From: Novosphingobium sp. B 225 | GTDB lineage: Bacteria > Pseudomonadota > Alphaproteobacteria > Sphingomonadales > Sphingomonadaceae | Assembly: GCF_002198665.1 (NCBI RefSeq) | Contig: NZ_MWLM01000072.1 | Location: forward strand, 1 to 64,000 | Reading direction: 5' to 3' | Length of the DNA stretch: 64,000 nucleotides | Shown here: in pieces, positions 26,355 through 34,699 of the stretch | How the letters are laid out: the number at the start of each line of letters is the position of its first letter | How positions within the stretch are numbered: position 1 is the stretch's first letter | Position numbers and translations under genes: made by a program | The notes under the pieces: generated by a model | Database searches by the model: none | The model's input: the letters and a program-made list of their open reading frames with translations, nothing else | What the model was told of the DNA's origin: nothing

Positions 26355-27887
26355 TTAGCGACGCGACTGCGGTTTTGCAAGCTTGGGCGGTGGCATTTGC
26401 GCCAGCAGGTCATCCGCCGTGCGATCGATCACTTTGGCCTTCCTGGGCAGAGCTTCCAGTTCTTCGGTCCCGACGTACCAGAACCAGTCAGCATGGCGGG
26501 CCGGATCGTAGTGGGTCATGTCGGTGTTGCGGCCCTTGCGCCACAGCAGGCGGTGATAGGGATCGCGGAAGTATTTGCCGCCTTCGTTGATCGTCAGCAT
26601 GTGGATCATCGGCAGCGCGAAGTTGATGTTGACCAGCGCATCCTTGCGCACCACGGCATAGCCAGCGACATGTTCCTGCGGGTTGATCGGCCAACGTCCG
26701 ATCCGCGTTTCCACCAGGCTGGCGATCTTCGCACCCTGCGGCAGCTGGTCAATCCGCGCCAGCAGCCGTTCGGTCCGCTTGGATTCGCTGGCCCAGGTCT
26801 GGGTGGTCAGCGCCAGCCGCCCCACAAACAGCGCCGCGGCCAGCAACAGCACGAACCGCGGTGCGCGCCAGCTCAGCGCCAGGCAGCCCACCATCAGCCC
26901 GGTATAGATCATCCGCGCATCGACATAGTCCCCGCCAAAGATATGGCGCGGCAGCACCAGACTGAGCGCCAGCATCGCAATCGCCGCCCAGCCAAGCCGC
27001 CCGTCGAGCCGCCCCAGCCCCAGCGATCCGACCAGCACCACCCCGATCCCGATCAGCGTGCTATAGTCCAGCCAGCGCCAGGTATCGCGCATCGCCTGTT
27101 TCCAGATCGCCCATTTGTAGGTGCCCGGAACCTTGCCATAGGAATAGAGTTCACCGCCGCTTTGCTGACCCGCCAGCGACAGCGCGGCCAGGGCAACAAA
27201 CGGCAGCATCAGCGGCCAGGGCGCAACAAAGGCCCGCCAGCTCTTGTTCTTGTGCCATTCATAGCCGAACACCATCACGCCCAGCGTGCCCCAGCCCGAA
27301 ACGTGGCACAGCCAGACCACCAGCCCGATCGGCATGAACAGCGGCGCGCGCCACTTCCACCCATCCAGCCGCACCCACAGGGCAAAGGCGAACAGCGCAG
27401 CAGCCAGCGACAGGCCGAAATTGAGGAACCCCAGCAACATGGCCGGAGACCAGACGAACAGCAGCCCCAGCAGTGCGCCGATCCCGATCCGCCGCCGCAG
27501 CGACCATTCCACCGCCAGCACGCCCAGCGCATTAAGCAGGACGGTAAGATAGACGATCAGCTTGCCCGCCGCTTCCAGCGACATCACCTTGGCCAGCGGA
27601 ATGACCAGCAGGTCCGCCCCCAGGTTGCCGCTCCACTTCCAGTTGAAGCCGTAATACTGTTGCAGGAACGCGCTGTCGGCGTGGTGCAACATGACCTGAT
27701 AGCGTGCCAGATGGGCGGGATAGTCCACCATCTGCGGATGCTTGGCGACGATCACCGGCAGCAGCGCCAGCAGCGCCAGGATCAGCCCAAGCCACATTCC
27801 TTCGCGCGGGCCAGGCTCGCTCCATAGCCAGCCGGGGCGTGAGCGACCACGCACATTGAACTGCTCGAAGGGAGGTTCGGCGGACAT
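26355..27887 (-). CDS. Polytopic membrane protein, unrecognised
   Basis: 510 aa from ATG 27887; the longer open frame runs into the tRNA gene and is not credible. Ten to twelve hydrophobic segments are visible, followed by a soluble C-terminal region of about 120 residues. The early motif KHPQMVDYPAHLARYQ (about 48-63) and the overall plan resemble GT-C-type or dolichyl-mannosyltransferase-like membrane proteins, but no catalytic motif is certain. It lies between tRNA-Trp and secE, an unusual position that separates normally close genes. Confidence 0.7.
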   Translation of the reverse strand: MSAEPPFEQFNVRGRSRPGWLWSEPGPREGMWLGLILALLALLPVIVAKHPQMVDYPAHLARYQVMLHHADSAFLQQYYGFNWKWSGNLGADLLVIPLAKVMSLEAAGKLIVYLTVLLNALGVLAVEWSLRRRIGIGALLGLLFVWSPAMLLGFLNFGLSLAAALFAFALWVRLDGWKWRAPLFMPIGLVVWLCHVSGWGTLGVMVFGYEWHKNKSWRAFVAPWPLMLPFVALAALSLAGQQSGGELYSYGKVPGTYKWAIWKQAMRDTWRWLDYSTLIGIGVVLVGSLGLGRLDGRLGWAAIAMLALSLVLPRHIFGGDYVDARMIYTGLMVGCLALSWRAPRFVLLLAAALFVGRLALTTQTWASESKRTERLLARIDQLPQGAKIASLVETRIGRWPINPQEHVAGYAVVRKDALVNINFALPMIHMLTINEGGKYFRDPYHRLLWRKGRNTDMTHYDPARHADWFWYVGTEELEALPRKAKVIDRTADDLLAQMPPPKLAKPQSRR

Positions 27888-27916
27888 CGGCACATCACTG
27901 GGTGAACGGGAAATGC

Positions 27917-27992
27917 TGGCAGGAGTGCACGGACTCGAACCGTGGGCCCTCGGTTTTGGAGACCGATGCTCTACCAACTGAGCTACACTCCT
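27917..27992 (-). tRNA. tRNA-Trp (CCA anticodon)
   Basis: 76 nt. The acceptor AGGAGTG pairs with CACTCCT, followed by G and an encoded CCA. The D-arm reads AGCTCAGTTGGTAGAGC, the anticodon loop CTCCAAA gives anticodon CCA, and the T-arm is CACGGTTCGAGTCCGTG. tRNA-Trp just upstream of secE-nusG is conserved in many bacteria. Confidence 0.97.
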
Positions 27993-28086
27993 GCGGGCGG
28001 ACGGGCCTCTATAGGTTACTACCGGGGTTGGCAAGGCTGCAAATCCTTCGCTTCGCCAAGCGGCAGAAAAGGGCTATTACCGCGCC

Positions 28087-28857
28087 ATGCATGCCCCGGC
28101 CAGCCCATCCCCGATCGATCCGGACCTGCTGCTGCTGGCCTATCGCGGCGGGGTGTTTCCGATGGCCGATGCGCGTGAGGATCCAGAGATTTTCTGGGTC
28201 GAACCGCGCCGCCGGGCGATTCTGCCACTGGATCAGTTCCACTGCTCACGCTCGCTGGCCCGCACGCTGCGGCGGGGGCGGTTTCAGATCACCTGCAATC
28301 AGGCCTTTGCCCAGGTAATGCAGGCCTGCGCCGGGCCGCGCCGCGATGCGCAGGACACCTGGATCAGCCGCCGGATCGAATCGAGCTATCGCCAGCTCCA
28401 CGCGCGCGGGCAGGCCCATTCGATCGAATGCTGGCAGGACGGCGCACTGGTTGGCGGGCTGTATGGTGTGGGGTTTGACCGGGTGTTCTGCGGCGAAAGC
28501 ATGTTCAGCGGCGTGCCCGATGCTTCGAAAGTGGCGCTGGCCTGGCTGGTCGCGGCGCTGCGCCGGGCGGGCACGCAATTGCTCGATTGCCAGTTCATCA
28601 CCGATCACCTCGCCTCGCTGGGGGCGGTGGAGATCAGCCAGGCCGAATACCTGGTATTGCTGCGCGCGGCTCAGAGCCCGACCGTGGGCGAGGCGGCCGG
28701 TCTGGGCGCGGGGGCAGGCGCGGGCGAAGGAGAGGCGGCGGCTGCCGGGCTCGCGCTGCCCGCCGGTTTTGCGGCACTGCTGGGCGATGCGGCGGGGGCT
28801 GGACTGTCTTCCTCGCCCGGGAACTTCATCGCGCAGTCCTTGACCCAGACGTCATAG
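28087..28857 (+). CDS. aat: Leucyl/phenylalanyl-tRNA--protein transferase
   Basis: 256 aa. Family blocks: AYRGGVFPMAD (18-28), WVEPRRRAILPLD, SIECWQDGALVGGLYGV, FCGESMFS and LLDCQFITDHLASLGA. It attaches Leu or Phe to proteins starting with Lys or Arg for ClpS/ClpAP degradation. The catalytic domain ends near residue 200; the last 55 residues are Gly/Ala-rich low complexity and are encoded by DNA that overlaps the convergent DUF2155 gene by 187 bp. The tail is probably an accidental extension. Confidence 0.93.
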   Translation: MHAPASPSPIDPDLLLLAYRGGVFPMADAREDPEIFWVEPRRRAILPLDQFHCSRSLARTLRRGRFQITCNQAFAQVMQACAGPRRDAQDTWISRRIESSYRQLHARGQAHSIECWQDGALVGGLYGVGFDRVFCGESMFSGVPDASKVALAWLVAALRRAGTQLLDCQFITDHLASLGAVEISQAEYLVLLRAAQSPTVGEAAGLGAGAGAGEGEAAAAGLALPAGFAALLGDAAGAGLSSSPGNFIAQSLTQTS

Positions 28858-29291
28858 ACCGGATGCTCCACCGTGTTGAGCGAAGGCGAATTCTTGAACA
28901 GCCAGCCGGAAAACACCTTGCGCCATTGCAGCGCACTGCCGGCATCGGCGCGTTCTTCGACAAACACCTGAACGAAGGCCCCCACTTCGGGCGGATCTTC
29001 CCACGGCAGGGTCCGCTCGCAGCTGGCAAGCTTGACCACCACATTGCCGACGCGGCGCGATTCGCCGGGCTTGAGCACAATATCCTGGCTGAGGTTGTTA
29101 CGCTTGTTGAGCAGGCCCAGCGTGGCGACGCGGTCCTTGACCGGGGTGCCATATTCGCTTTCGACCACCGGCGCACCGGCAGCTTGCGCGGCCACAGCCT
29201 TGGGCACCTCGGTCGCGGTTGCTCCGGGTTCGTTGCCCGAATTGCAGGCGGCCAGCGCCAGCAGCAGAAGGGCAGACGCCCGGCGCGGCAT
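28671..29291 (-). CDS. DUF2155 domain lipoprotein
   Basis: 206 aa. The signal peptide has a lipobox (LALAAC, Cys16). The DUF2155 core runs to about residue 165 and contains TLGLLNKRNN, PWEDPPEVGAFVQVF and SGWLFKNSPSLNTVEHPVYDVW split over about 120-150. The C-terminal 40 residues are Ala/Pro/Ser-rich and overlap the aat tail. DUF2155 is common in alphaproteobacteria, usually near the NDUFA12-like gene, function unknown. It starts at the NDUFA12 stop with 1 bp shared. Confidence 0.85.
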   Translation of the reverse strand: MPRRASALLLLALAACNSGNEPGATATEVPKAVAAQAAGAPVVESEYGTPVKDRVATLGLLNKRNNLSQDIVLKPGESRRVGNVVVKLASCERTLPWEDPPEVGAFVQVFVEERADAGSALQWRKVFSGWLFKNSPSLNTVEHPVYDVWVKDCAMKFPGEEDSPAPAASPSSAAKPAGSASPAAAASPSPAPAPAPRPAASPTVGL

Positions 29292-29704
29292 CAGGCTTCT
29301 GGCGTCCAGGCTTCGTAGTCGCCCGTTGCCGCCGCGCGCTTGCCGCCGCGTTCCAGCGCGCCTTGCGGGCGATAGGCGGCAGCGGTGCCGGTGGCGTTGG
29401 CGCTATGCTCCACTTCCCAGATGCGCGGTGGCGGCAGGTTGCTTTCGGGCACACCATCAAAGCTGCCGTGCAGCCAGCCGTGCCATTCGGCCGGAACCCG
29501 GCTGGCATCGTTGGCACCATTGTAAATCACCCAGCGCCGTTCGCGCCCGGCAAAGGGATGCCCCGCCGGATAGCGCTTTTTCGCGCGGTAATACTTGTTG
29601 CCCTGCGCGTCAGAACCAACCTGTTCGCCGGTCAGCGCGGAATTGAGCATGGTCGTCACGGTCGCGCCGTTCCACCAGGTGAAGATCTTGCCAAGGATTC
29701 CCAT
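29291..29704 (-). CDS. NDUFA12-type NADH:ubiquinone oxidoreductase accessory subunit
   Basis: 137 aa. Contains the family core: GEQVGSDAQGNKYYRAKK (27-44), RRWVIYNG, and VPAEWHGWLHG. This supernumerary complex I subunit (B17.2 type) is limited to alphaproteobacteria and mitochondria and sits peripherally on the membrane/matrix-arm junction. The main nuo operon is not in the window. It is upstream of and tightly linked to the DUF2155 gene. Confidence 0.93.
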   Translation of the reverse strand: MGILGKIFTWWNGATVTTMLNSALTGEQVGSDAQGNKYYRAKKRYPAGHPFAGRERRWVIYNGANDASRVPAEWHGWLHGSFDGVPESNLPPPRIWEVEHSANATGTAAAYRPQGALERGGKRAAATGDYEAWTPEA

Positions 29705-29751
29705 GCGCGCCGCCTAGCCGAATTGTGTGCTGCTTGAAAGGGGGCTTTACC

Positions 29752-30240
29752 CTACCAATCCACCGTATCGCCGGGAACGATCCCCAGCTCTGCCGCGCGG
29801 CCCGCGTTGAGTTCCAGCACGGCCTTGGCCAGTCCGACCGACGGCAGCGGGGTTTCGTCATAAGGTTTGGCATTGGCGGCAATGTTGCTGATCTTGCCGT
29901 CCACCCCCACGAAAATCAGATCGAGCGGCAGAACCGTGTTCTTCATCCAGAACACCGCACCACGCGGCGGGTCCAACGGAAAGATCATCCCTTCGTCCGC
30001 GCCCATGCTGGTGCGGAACATCATTCCTTTGGCCTGTTCCATGGCCGATTTCGCCAGTTCCACCCGGAACACATGCTGCTTGCCCGCATGGGTCACGGTC
30101 AGCGGGATCACTGTCAGTCCGGATTCGGGATGAACTGCCCCGGCCTGCGTCGATTGCGCCCCCGCCTCGCTCGAATTGGGAGAGCAGGCGGCCAGCAGGG
30201 CCAGAGCACAGGCGGCGACCATCGATTTGCGCATGTTCAT
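29752..30240 (-). CDS. DUF192 family lipoprotein
   Basis: 162 aa from ATG 30240, which overlaps the recX stop by 4 bp; ATG 30234 is two codons in. The lipobox is LLAAC. The DUF192 core shows GMMFRTSMGADEGMIFPL, FWMKNTVLPLDLIFV and a C-terminal VLELNAGRAAELGI. The family is widespread, of unknown function, and is often exported as here. Confidence 0.88.
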   Translation of the reverse strand: MNMRKSMVAACALALLAACSPNSSEAGAQSTQAGAVHPESGLTVIPLTVTHAGKQHVFRVELAKSAMEQAKGMMFRTSMGADEGMIFPLDPPRGAVFWMKNTVLPLDLIFVGVDGKISNIAANAKPYDETPLPSVGLAKAVLELNAGRAAELGIVPGDTVDW

Positions 30241-30788
30241 TCCTCGTCCGGTTCCGCGGCCCATTGCTCGGCCGCTTCCACGCTGATGGCATTCAACAAT
30301 TCGCGCGCGCTGTCCAGCGGGTGCCCGGCCCGGAGCATGGCCGCAAGCTGCTTTTCCCGCACCGCGCGGTCAGTCGCGGGGGCGCCAAACGGCCCCAGCC
30401 GCCGTTTGCGCGCCAAGGCCAGCGCCGCGCGGCGCTGTTCGCACGCCCCGGCCCGCACTTCGCTGCGCACCGCCTCGGCAATTCCGGCCTGACCCAGCGC
30501 CTGATCGACCCGGCGCTGGCCATAACCGCGCCGCAGCAGGCTGCCGCTGCGCGCACGGGCAAACTGCGCATCGTCGACATAGCCCGCCGCAACCATGCGC
30601 TCGACCGTGGCCTGAACCGGGGCTTCCCCATCCCCGTCCCAGCCGCGTTCGCGCAGCTTGCGGCGCAGATAGCCCTCCAGTTTTGCCGCGCTGGTGGCGA
30701 ACCGCGCGACATATGCCAGGGCCAGCTCGTTAAGCCGGGGCAGGTCCAAAGGCCGGGGATTGCGACGGTCGCGGGTCATCTTGGCCAT
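30237..30788 (-). CDS. recX: RecX family regulatory protein
   Basis: 183 aa. Tandem three-helix repeats typical of RecX are visible: ALAYVARFATSAAKLEGYLRR split over residues 23-43, YVDDAQFARA, and LRRGYGQRRVDQAL. RecX modulates RecA filaments, usually by inhibition. No recA is adjacent, which is common in this group. The protein is divergent from the fatty acyl-AMP ligase gene over 130 bp. Confidence 0.85.
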   Translation of the reverse strand: MAKMTRDRRNPRPLDLPRLNELALAYVARFATSAAKLEGYLRRKLRERGWDGDGEAPVQATVERMVAAGYVDDAQFARARSGSLLRRGYGQRRVDQALGQAGIAEAVRSEVRAGACEQRRAALALARKRRLGPFGAPATDRAVREKQLAAMLRAGHPLDSARELLNAISVEAAEQWAAEPDEE

Positions 30789-30918
30789 ATTCGTGCCACA
30801 CTGTGCCGCAATTGGAAACGATCAGGGGCGCGGGCCGATGCCGGTCTGTGCTGTGCAACGAGATGGGAGACAGGCCGGAATATGGTCGATCCCCTTGAAA
30901 ACAAACGGGTAACGCGCA

Positions 30919-32697
30919 ATGACTGACGCCGCCGAACTGGTGACGACTGCTGCGGACCATATGGTCCCCACCCCCAATTTTGACGATCTGCCACGCCGTT
31001 TTTCCAACTTCGCCACATTTGGCGAGGCGCTGGACTATGCCGCGCAGGGCAATCGCGGCATGAATTTTCACGATCCGCGCGGCAACCTGGCGCGGGTCTA
31101 TCCGTTCCGCGAGCTGCGCGAGGATTCGCTCGTGATGGCCCGCCGCCTTATCGCCCATGGCATCGGCAAGGGCGACCGGATCGCGCTGGTCGCTGAAACC
31201 GGGCCCGAATTCGCCGCGCTGTTCTGCGGCACAATCTATGCCGGGGCCTGGCCGGTGCCGTTGCCGCTGCCAACCAGCTTTGGCGGCAAGGAAAGCTATA
31301 TCGACCAGCTGGCCGTCCAGCTGCAATCGAGCGACCCCAAAGTGCTGTTCTATCCCGAAGAGATCGCCGAAATGGCCGGTGCCGCCGCCGCGCGCCAAGG
31401 CTGCGAGGGGATCACCTGGCAAAGCTTTGCACTGACCGAGCCGGCCGACGCCCCGCTGCCCGTAGCCAATGGCGATGACATCTGCTATCTGCAGTATTCC
31501 AGCGGATCGACCCGCTTCCCGCATGGCGTCGCGGTGACTCATGCCAGCCTGCTTAACAACCTTGCCGGGCACGGCGAAGGGATGGAGTTGCAGCAGGACG
31601 ATCGCTGCATCAGCTGGTTGCCGTGGTATCACGACATGGGGCTGGTCGGTTGCTTCCTGTCGATCATCGCCAACCAGATTTCGGTCGATTACATCAAGAC
31701 CGAGGATTTCGCCCGCCGCCCGCTCGCCTGGCTGGACATGATCAGCCGCAATCCGGGCAATTCGATCTCCTATTCCCCAACCTTCGGCTATGACATCTGC
31801 GCGCGCCGGATTTCCAGCCAGAGCCATGTGGCCGACCGGTTCGACCTGTCGCGCTGGCGGATCGCGGGCAACGGCGCGGACATGATCCGCCCGGACGTGA
31901 TGCAGGGCTTCGTCAATGCCTTTGCCGAAGCAGGGTTCAAGGCCCAGGCCTTCCTCCCTTCGTACGGTCTGGCCGAAGCAACTCTGGCGGTCACACTGAT
32001 GCCGCCGGGCGAAGGAATCCGGGTCGAACTGGTCGAGGAAGAGCGCCTGTCCGGCACCCCGCGCGACCTTTCCCGCCCGGCCCGCTACCGCGCGATCGTC
32101 AACTGCGGCAAGGCGGTGAAAGACATGGAACTCGCCATCCGGGGCGAGAATGGCGCGGCCCTGCCCGATCATCACATCGGCAAGGTGTGGTGCAGGGGTC
32201 CGTCAGTGATGGTCGGCTATTTCCGCGATCCGGAAGCGACCGAAGCCTGCCTTGTCCCAAGCGAAGACGGCAAGGGGGCCTGGCTCGATACCGGCGATAT
32301 GGGCTATATGGTCGATGGCTATCTGTTCATTGTTGGCCGCGCCAAGGACATGATCATCATCAACGGCAAGAACCACTGGCCGCAGGATATCGAATGGGCG
32401 GTGGAACAGCTTCCCGGCTTCAACCACGGCGATATTGCCGCCTTCTCGGTCGAAACCGAAAATGGCGAGGAAGCCCCCGCTGTGCTGGTCCACTGCCGCG
32501 TGTCCGATCCCGAAGCCCGGATCGAACTGCGCAACATGATCCGCGACAAGGTGCGTTCGATCACCGGCATGAACTGCGTGGTCGAACTGGTCCCCCCGCG
32601 CACCCTGCCCCGCACCAGCAGCGGCAAATTGAGCCGCGCCAAGGCCAAGAAAATGTTCCTGTCTGGCGAGATCGAGCCATTCCAGCTGGCTGCGTGA
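30919..32697 (+). CDS. Fatty acyl-AMP ligase (FAAL-like)
   Basis: 592 aa. Adenylation motifs: CYLQYSSGSTRFPHGV (about 190-205), then WLPWYHDMGLVGCFL, typical of FAALs, PSYGLAEATLAV, and C-terminal GRAKDMIIINGKNHWPQDIE with PRTSSGKLSRAKAKK. FAALs activate fatty acids as acyl-AMP and pass them to carrier domains of polyketide or lipopeptide pathways instead of CoA. No PKS, NRPS or carrier-protein gene lies near, so the acceptor is unknown. Confidence 0.88.
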   Translation: MTDAAELVTTAADHMVPTPNFDDLPRRFSNFATFGEALDYAAQGNRGMNFHDPRGNLARVYPFRELREDSLVMARRLIAHGIGKGDRIALVAETGPEFAALFCGTIYAGAWPVPLPLPTSFGGKESYIDQLAVQLQSSDPKVLFYPEEIAEMAGAAAARQGCEGITWQSFALTEPADAPLPVANGDDICYLQYSSGSTRFPHGVAVTHASLLNNLAGHGEGMELQQDDRCISWLPWYHDMGLVGCFLSIIANQISVDYIKTEDFARRPLAWLDMISRNPGNSISYSPTFGYDICARRISSQSHVADRFDLSRWRIAGNGADMIRPDVMQGFVNAFAEAGFKAQAFLPSYGLAEATLAVTLMPPGEGIRVELVEEERLSGTPRDLSRPARYRAIVNCGKAVKDMELAIRGENGAALPDHHIGKVWCRGPSVMVGYFRDPEATEACLVPSEDGKGAWLDTGDMGYMVDGYLFIVGRAKDMIIINGKNHWPQDIEWAVEQLPGFNHGDIAAFSVETENGEEAPAVLVHCRVSDPEARIELRNMIRDKVRSITGMNCVVELVPPRTLPRTSSGKLSRAKAKKMFLSGEIEPFQLAA

Positions 32698-32789
32698 GCG
32701 GCCGTACCGGATCGGGAATCCTACCGACTTGCCACGCCGCAAGGCTGCGCTAAGTTCTTCCCCGTGGGTCGCACCACGGGAGATATGGG

Positions 32790-33062
32790 ATGGGGACAAA
32801 GCAAAGCCCGCCCGCTGCGGATGATGGCTACGGCGTGCTCGTCGGCTGGTCGCATCATGGTTTCAACGGACGGCTGGACCTGTGCCTGCAGCGCGTTGGC
32901 TCGATGGCCGAGGCCGAGCAGGAAGATGTCCAGCAGCAGCACTTTTACATGACCGAAAACCAGGCCTTGCTGCTCGCCAACTATCTGCTGGGCGTGCTCG
33001 ACAAGAAACCCGCCGCCCGGCGCAAGGGCTGGCTGGGCCGGGTGCTGACGGGTCAGCCCTAG
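32790..33062 (+). CDS. Small conserved-looking hypothetical protein
   Basis: 90 aa, not recognised. GGGAGATATGGG sits before the ATG. No signal peptide or helix. Composition is ordinary for a folded protein (HFYMTENQALLLANYLLG near residues 50-67). It stands alone after the FAAL gene and before the second TelA module. Confidence 0.6.
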   Translation: MGTKQSPPAADDGYGVLVGWSHHGFNGRLDLCLQRVGSMAEAEQEDVQQQHFYMTENQALLLANYLLGVLDKKPAARRKGWLGRVLTGQP

Positions 33063-33318
33063 AGCCTGATGAACGAACCAGCCCGGCTGGTCCATTATCG
33101 CATGGGCACGTGCCCGGCACCGGCAGGCGCACCGGTTCGGTAAGGGCGCCAACTGAGCCGGTGCAGGTTGGTATAAGCTGCGCAGCGCGCAAAGATTGCT
33201 CCGGCAAAATCGATCACCTTGCGCTTGCAGGCCCTGTCTTATTTCGATAACACAGCTTGAACTCGAGCGGGTTGCACACAACATAACCGTTCGGACAGAA
33301 AGTACGGAAACACAGACC

Positions 33319-34524
33319 ATGGCCACTACGCCTGAACAGACCGCCGCGCCGACCATCACCCTGACCCCGCCCGATCCGGTGCCGGTGATCGTGCCTGAAC
33401 AGGCGATTGGGCTGGTGCCGGTATCGGAAGACAGCAAATCCAAACTGGAAGTGAAGGTTGATGCCTTCATCACCGATCTGGTCGCGCAGGACGCCAATTC
33501 GCCCGAATTCGGCAAACGGATCGACCAGCTGACCAACATGGGGCGCAAGGAGATTGCGGCGGCATCGGCCATGTCGAACCGGTTCCTTGATCGTCCGGTG
33601 CGGGCGATGGACAAGGATTCGGGCGTCGGCGCGAATCTGGCGGAACTGCGCAAGGTGGTGGAAGAGCTGGACCCCGGCAAAAAGGGCCAGCTTTCCACCG
33701 GGCGCAAGATCCTGGGCTTCATTCCGTTCGGCAATTCGGTGAAGCGCTATTTCCAAAGCTATGAAAGCGCGCAGGGCCATATCCAGTCGGTCCTGGGGCA
33801 CCTTGCCTCGGGCAAGGATGAGCTGCTGATGGACAATGCCGCGATCGATGTGGAACGCGGCAAGTTGTGGGAAGCCATGGGCAACCTGGAACAGATGATC
33901 CACATCAGCCGCACGCTGGATGGCAAGCTTGAGGAAAAGGCAGCGGAACTTGACGGAATCGAACCGGCCAAGGCCAAGGCGATCCGCGAAAGCGCGCTGT
34001 TCTATGTTCGCCAGCGCACCCAGGACCTGCTGACGCAGATGGCCGTGACGGTGCAGGGTTACCTTGCGCTCGATCTGGTCAAAAAGAACAACGTCGAACT
34101 GGTCAAGGGCGTGGACCGCGCCAGCACCACCACCGTCGGCGCGCTGCGCACCGCGGTGACCGTGGCTCAGGCGATGTACAACCAGCGCATGGTGCTGGGC
34201 CAGATCACCGCCCTGAACGACACCACATCGGGGATCATCGATTCCACCGGCAAGCTGCTGCGCGAACAAACCGGCAAGATCCATGAACAGGCCGCCGCCA
34301 GCACCATTTCGGTCGAAGTGCTGCAGCGCGCGTTCCAGAACATCTATGACACGATGGACAATATCGACACTTTCAAGCTGAAAGCGCTCGACAGCATGAA
34401 GCAGACCGTCACCACGCTGACGGCCGAAGTCGAAAAGTCCAAGGGCTATATCGCCCGGGCCGAAGGCGCCTCACAGGCCGCCAATGCCGCCGATGCGCCC
34501 TCGATGCTGAGCCTTGAGGGCTGA
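33319..34524 (+). CDS. TelA family protein, second paralogue
   Basis: 401 aa from ATG 33319; the open frame extends 35 codons upstream without family character. Family signature: LLMDNAAIDVERGKLWEAM, then MAVTVQGYLALDLVKKNN, AMYNQRMVLGQITALNDTT, and a C-terminal helix DSMKQTVTTLTAEVEKSKGY. This copy is closer to classical TelA than the one at 8065-9144. It precedes an XpaC-like gene, the pairing seen in Firmicutes (xpaC-yaaN). A weak promoter-like TTGAAC/ACATAA pair is at 33257-33286. Confidence 0.9.
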   Translation: MATTPEQTAAPTITLTPPDPVPVIVPEQAIGLVPVSEDSKSKLEVKVDAFITDLVAQDANSPEFGKRIDQLTNMGRKEIAAASAMSNRFLDRPVRAMDKDSGVGANLAELRKVVEELDPGKKGQLSTGRKILGFIPFGNSVKRYFQSYESAQGHIQSVLGHLASGKDELLMDNAAIDVERGKLWEAMGNLEQMIHISRTLDGKLEEKAAELDGIEPAKAKAIRESALFYVRQRTQDLLTQMAVTVQGYLALDLVKKNNVELVKGVDRASTTTVGALRTAVTVAQAMYNQRMVLGQITALNDTTSGIIDSTGKLLREQTGKIHEQAAASTISVEVLQRAFQNIYDTMDNIDTFKLKALDSMKQTVTTLTAEVEKSKGYIARAEGASQAANAADAPSMLSLEG

Positions 34525-34541
34525 TGGGCATGGCCGGACAG

Positions 34542-34692
34542 GTCCTCCCCATTTTCACGCAGTGCAAATGGGGAGGTGGCAGTTCCGCAGGAACTGACGG
34601 AGGGGTAATGCGGCACGGCGGACACCCCTCCGTCAGCCGCCTGCGGCGTCTGCCACCTTCCCCTTTGTGGCATGCGCCAGAAATGGAGAGGA
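34542..34692. repeat. CCCTCCGTCAG palindromic repeat, two half-units
   Basis: A half-unit (34542-34606) with CCTCCCCATTTTCACG and GACGGAGGGGT is followed by an inverted half-unit (34623-34692) beginning ACCCCTCCGTCAGCC. The same family occurs at 38179-38213, 40577-40625 and around 49922-50740. Here it lies between telA and the XpaC-like gene, inside a likely operon. Confidence 0.8.
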
Positions 34693-34699
34693 TTTCCTG

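Noticed and set aside
27888..28034. Upstream extension of the membrane protein gene into the tRNA
   Set aside because: It would require translating through tRNA-Trp; the start at 27887 is used.
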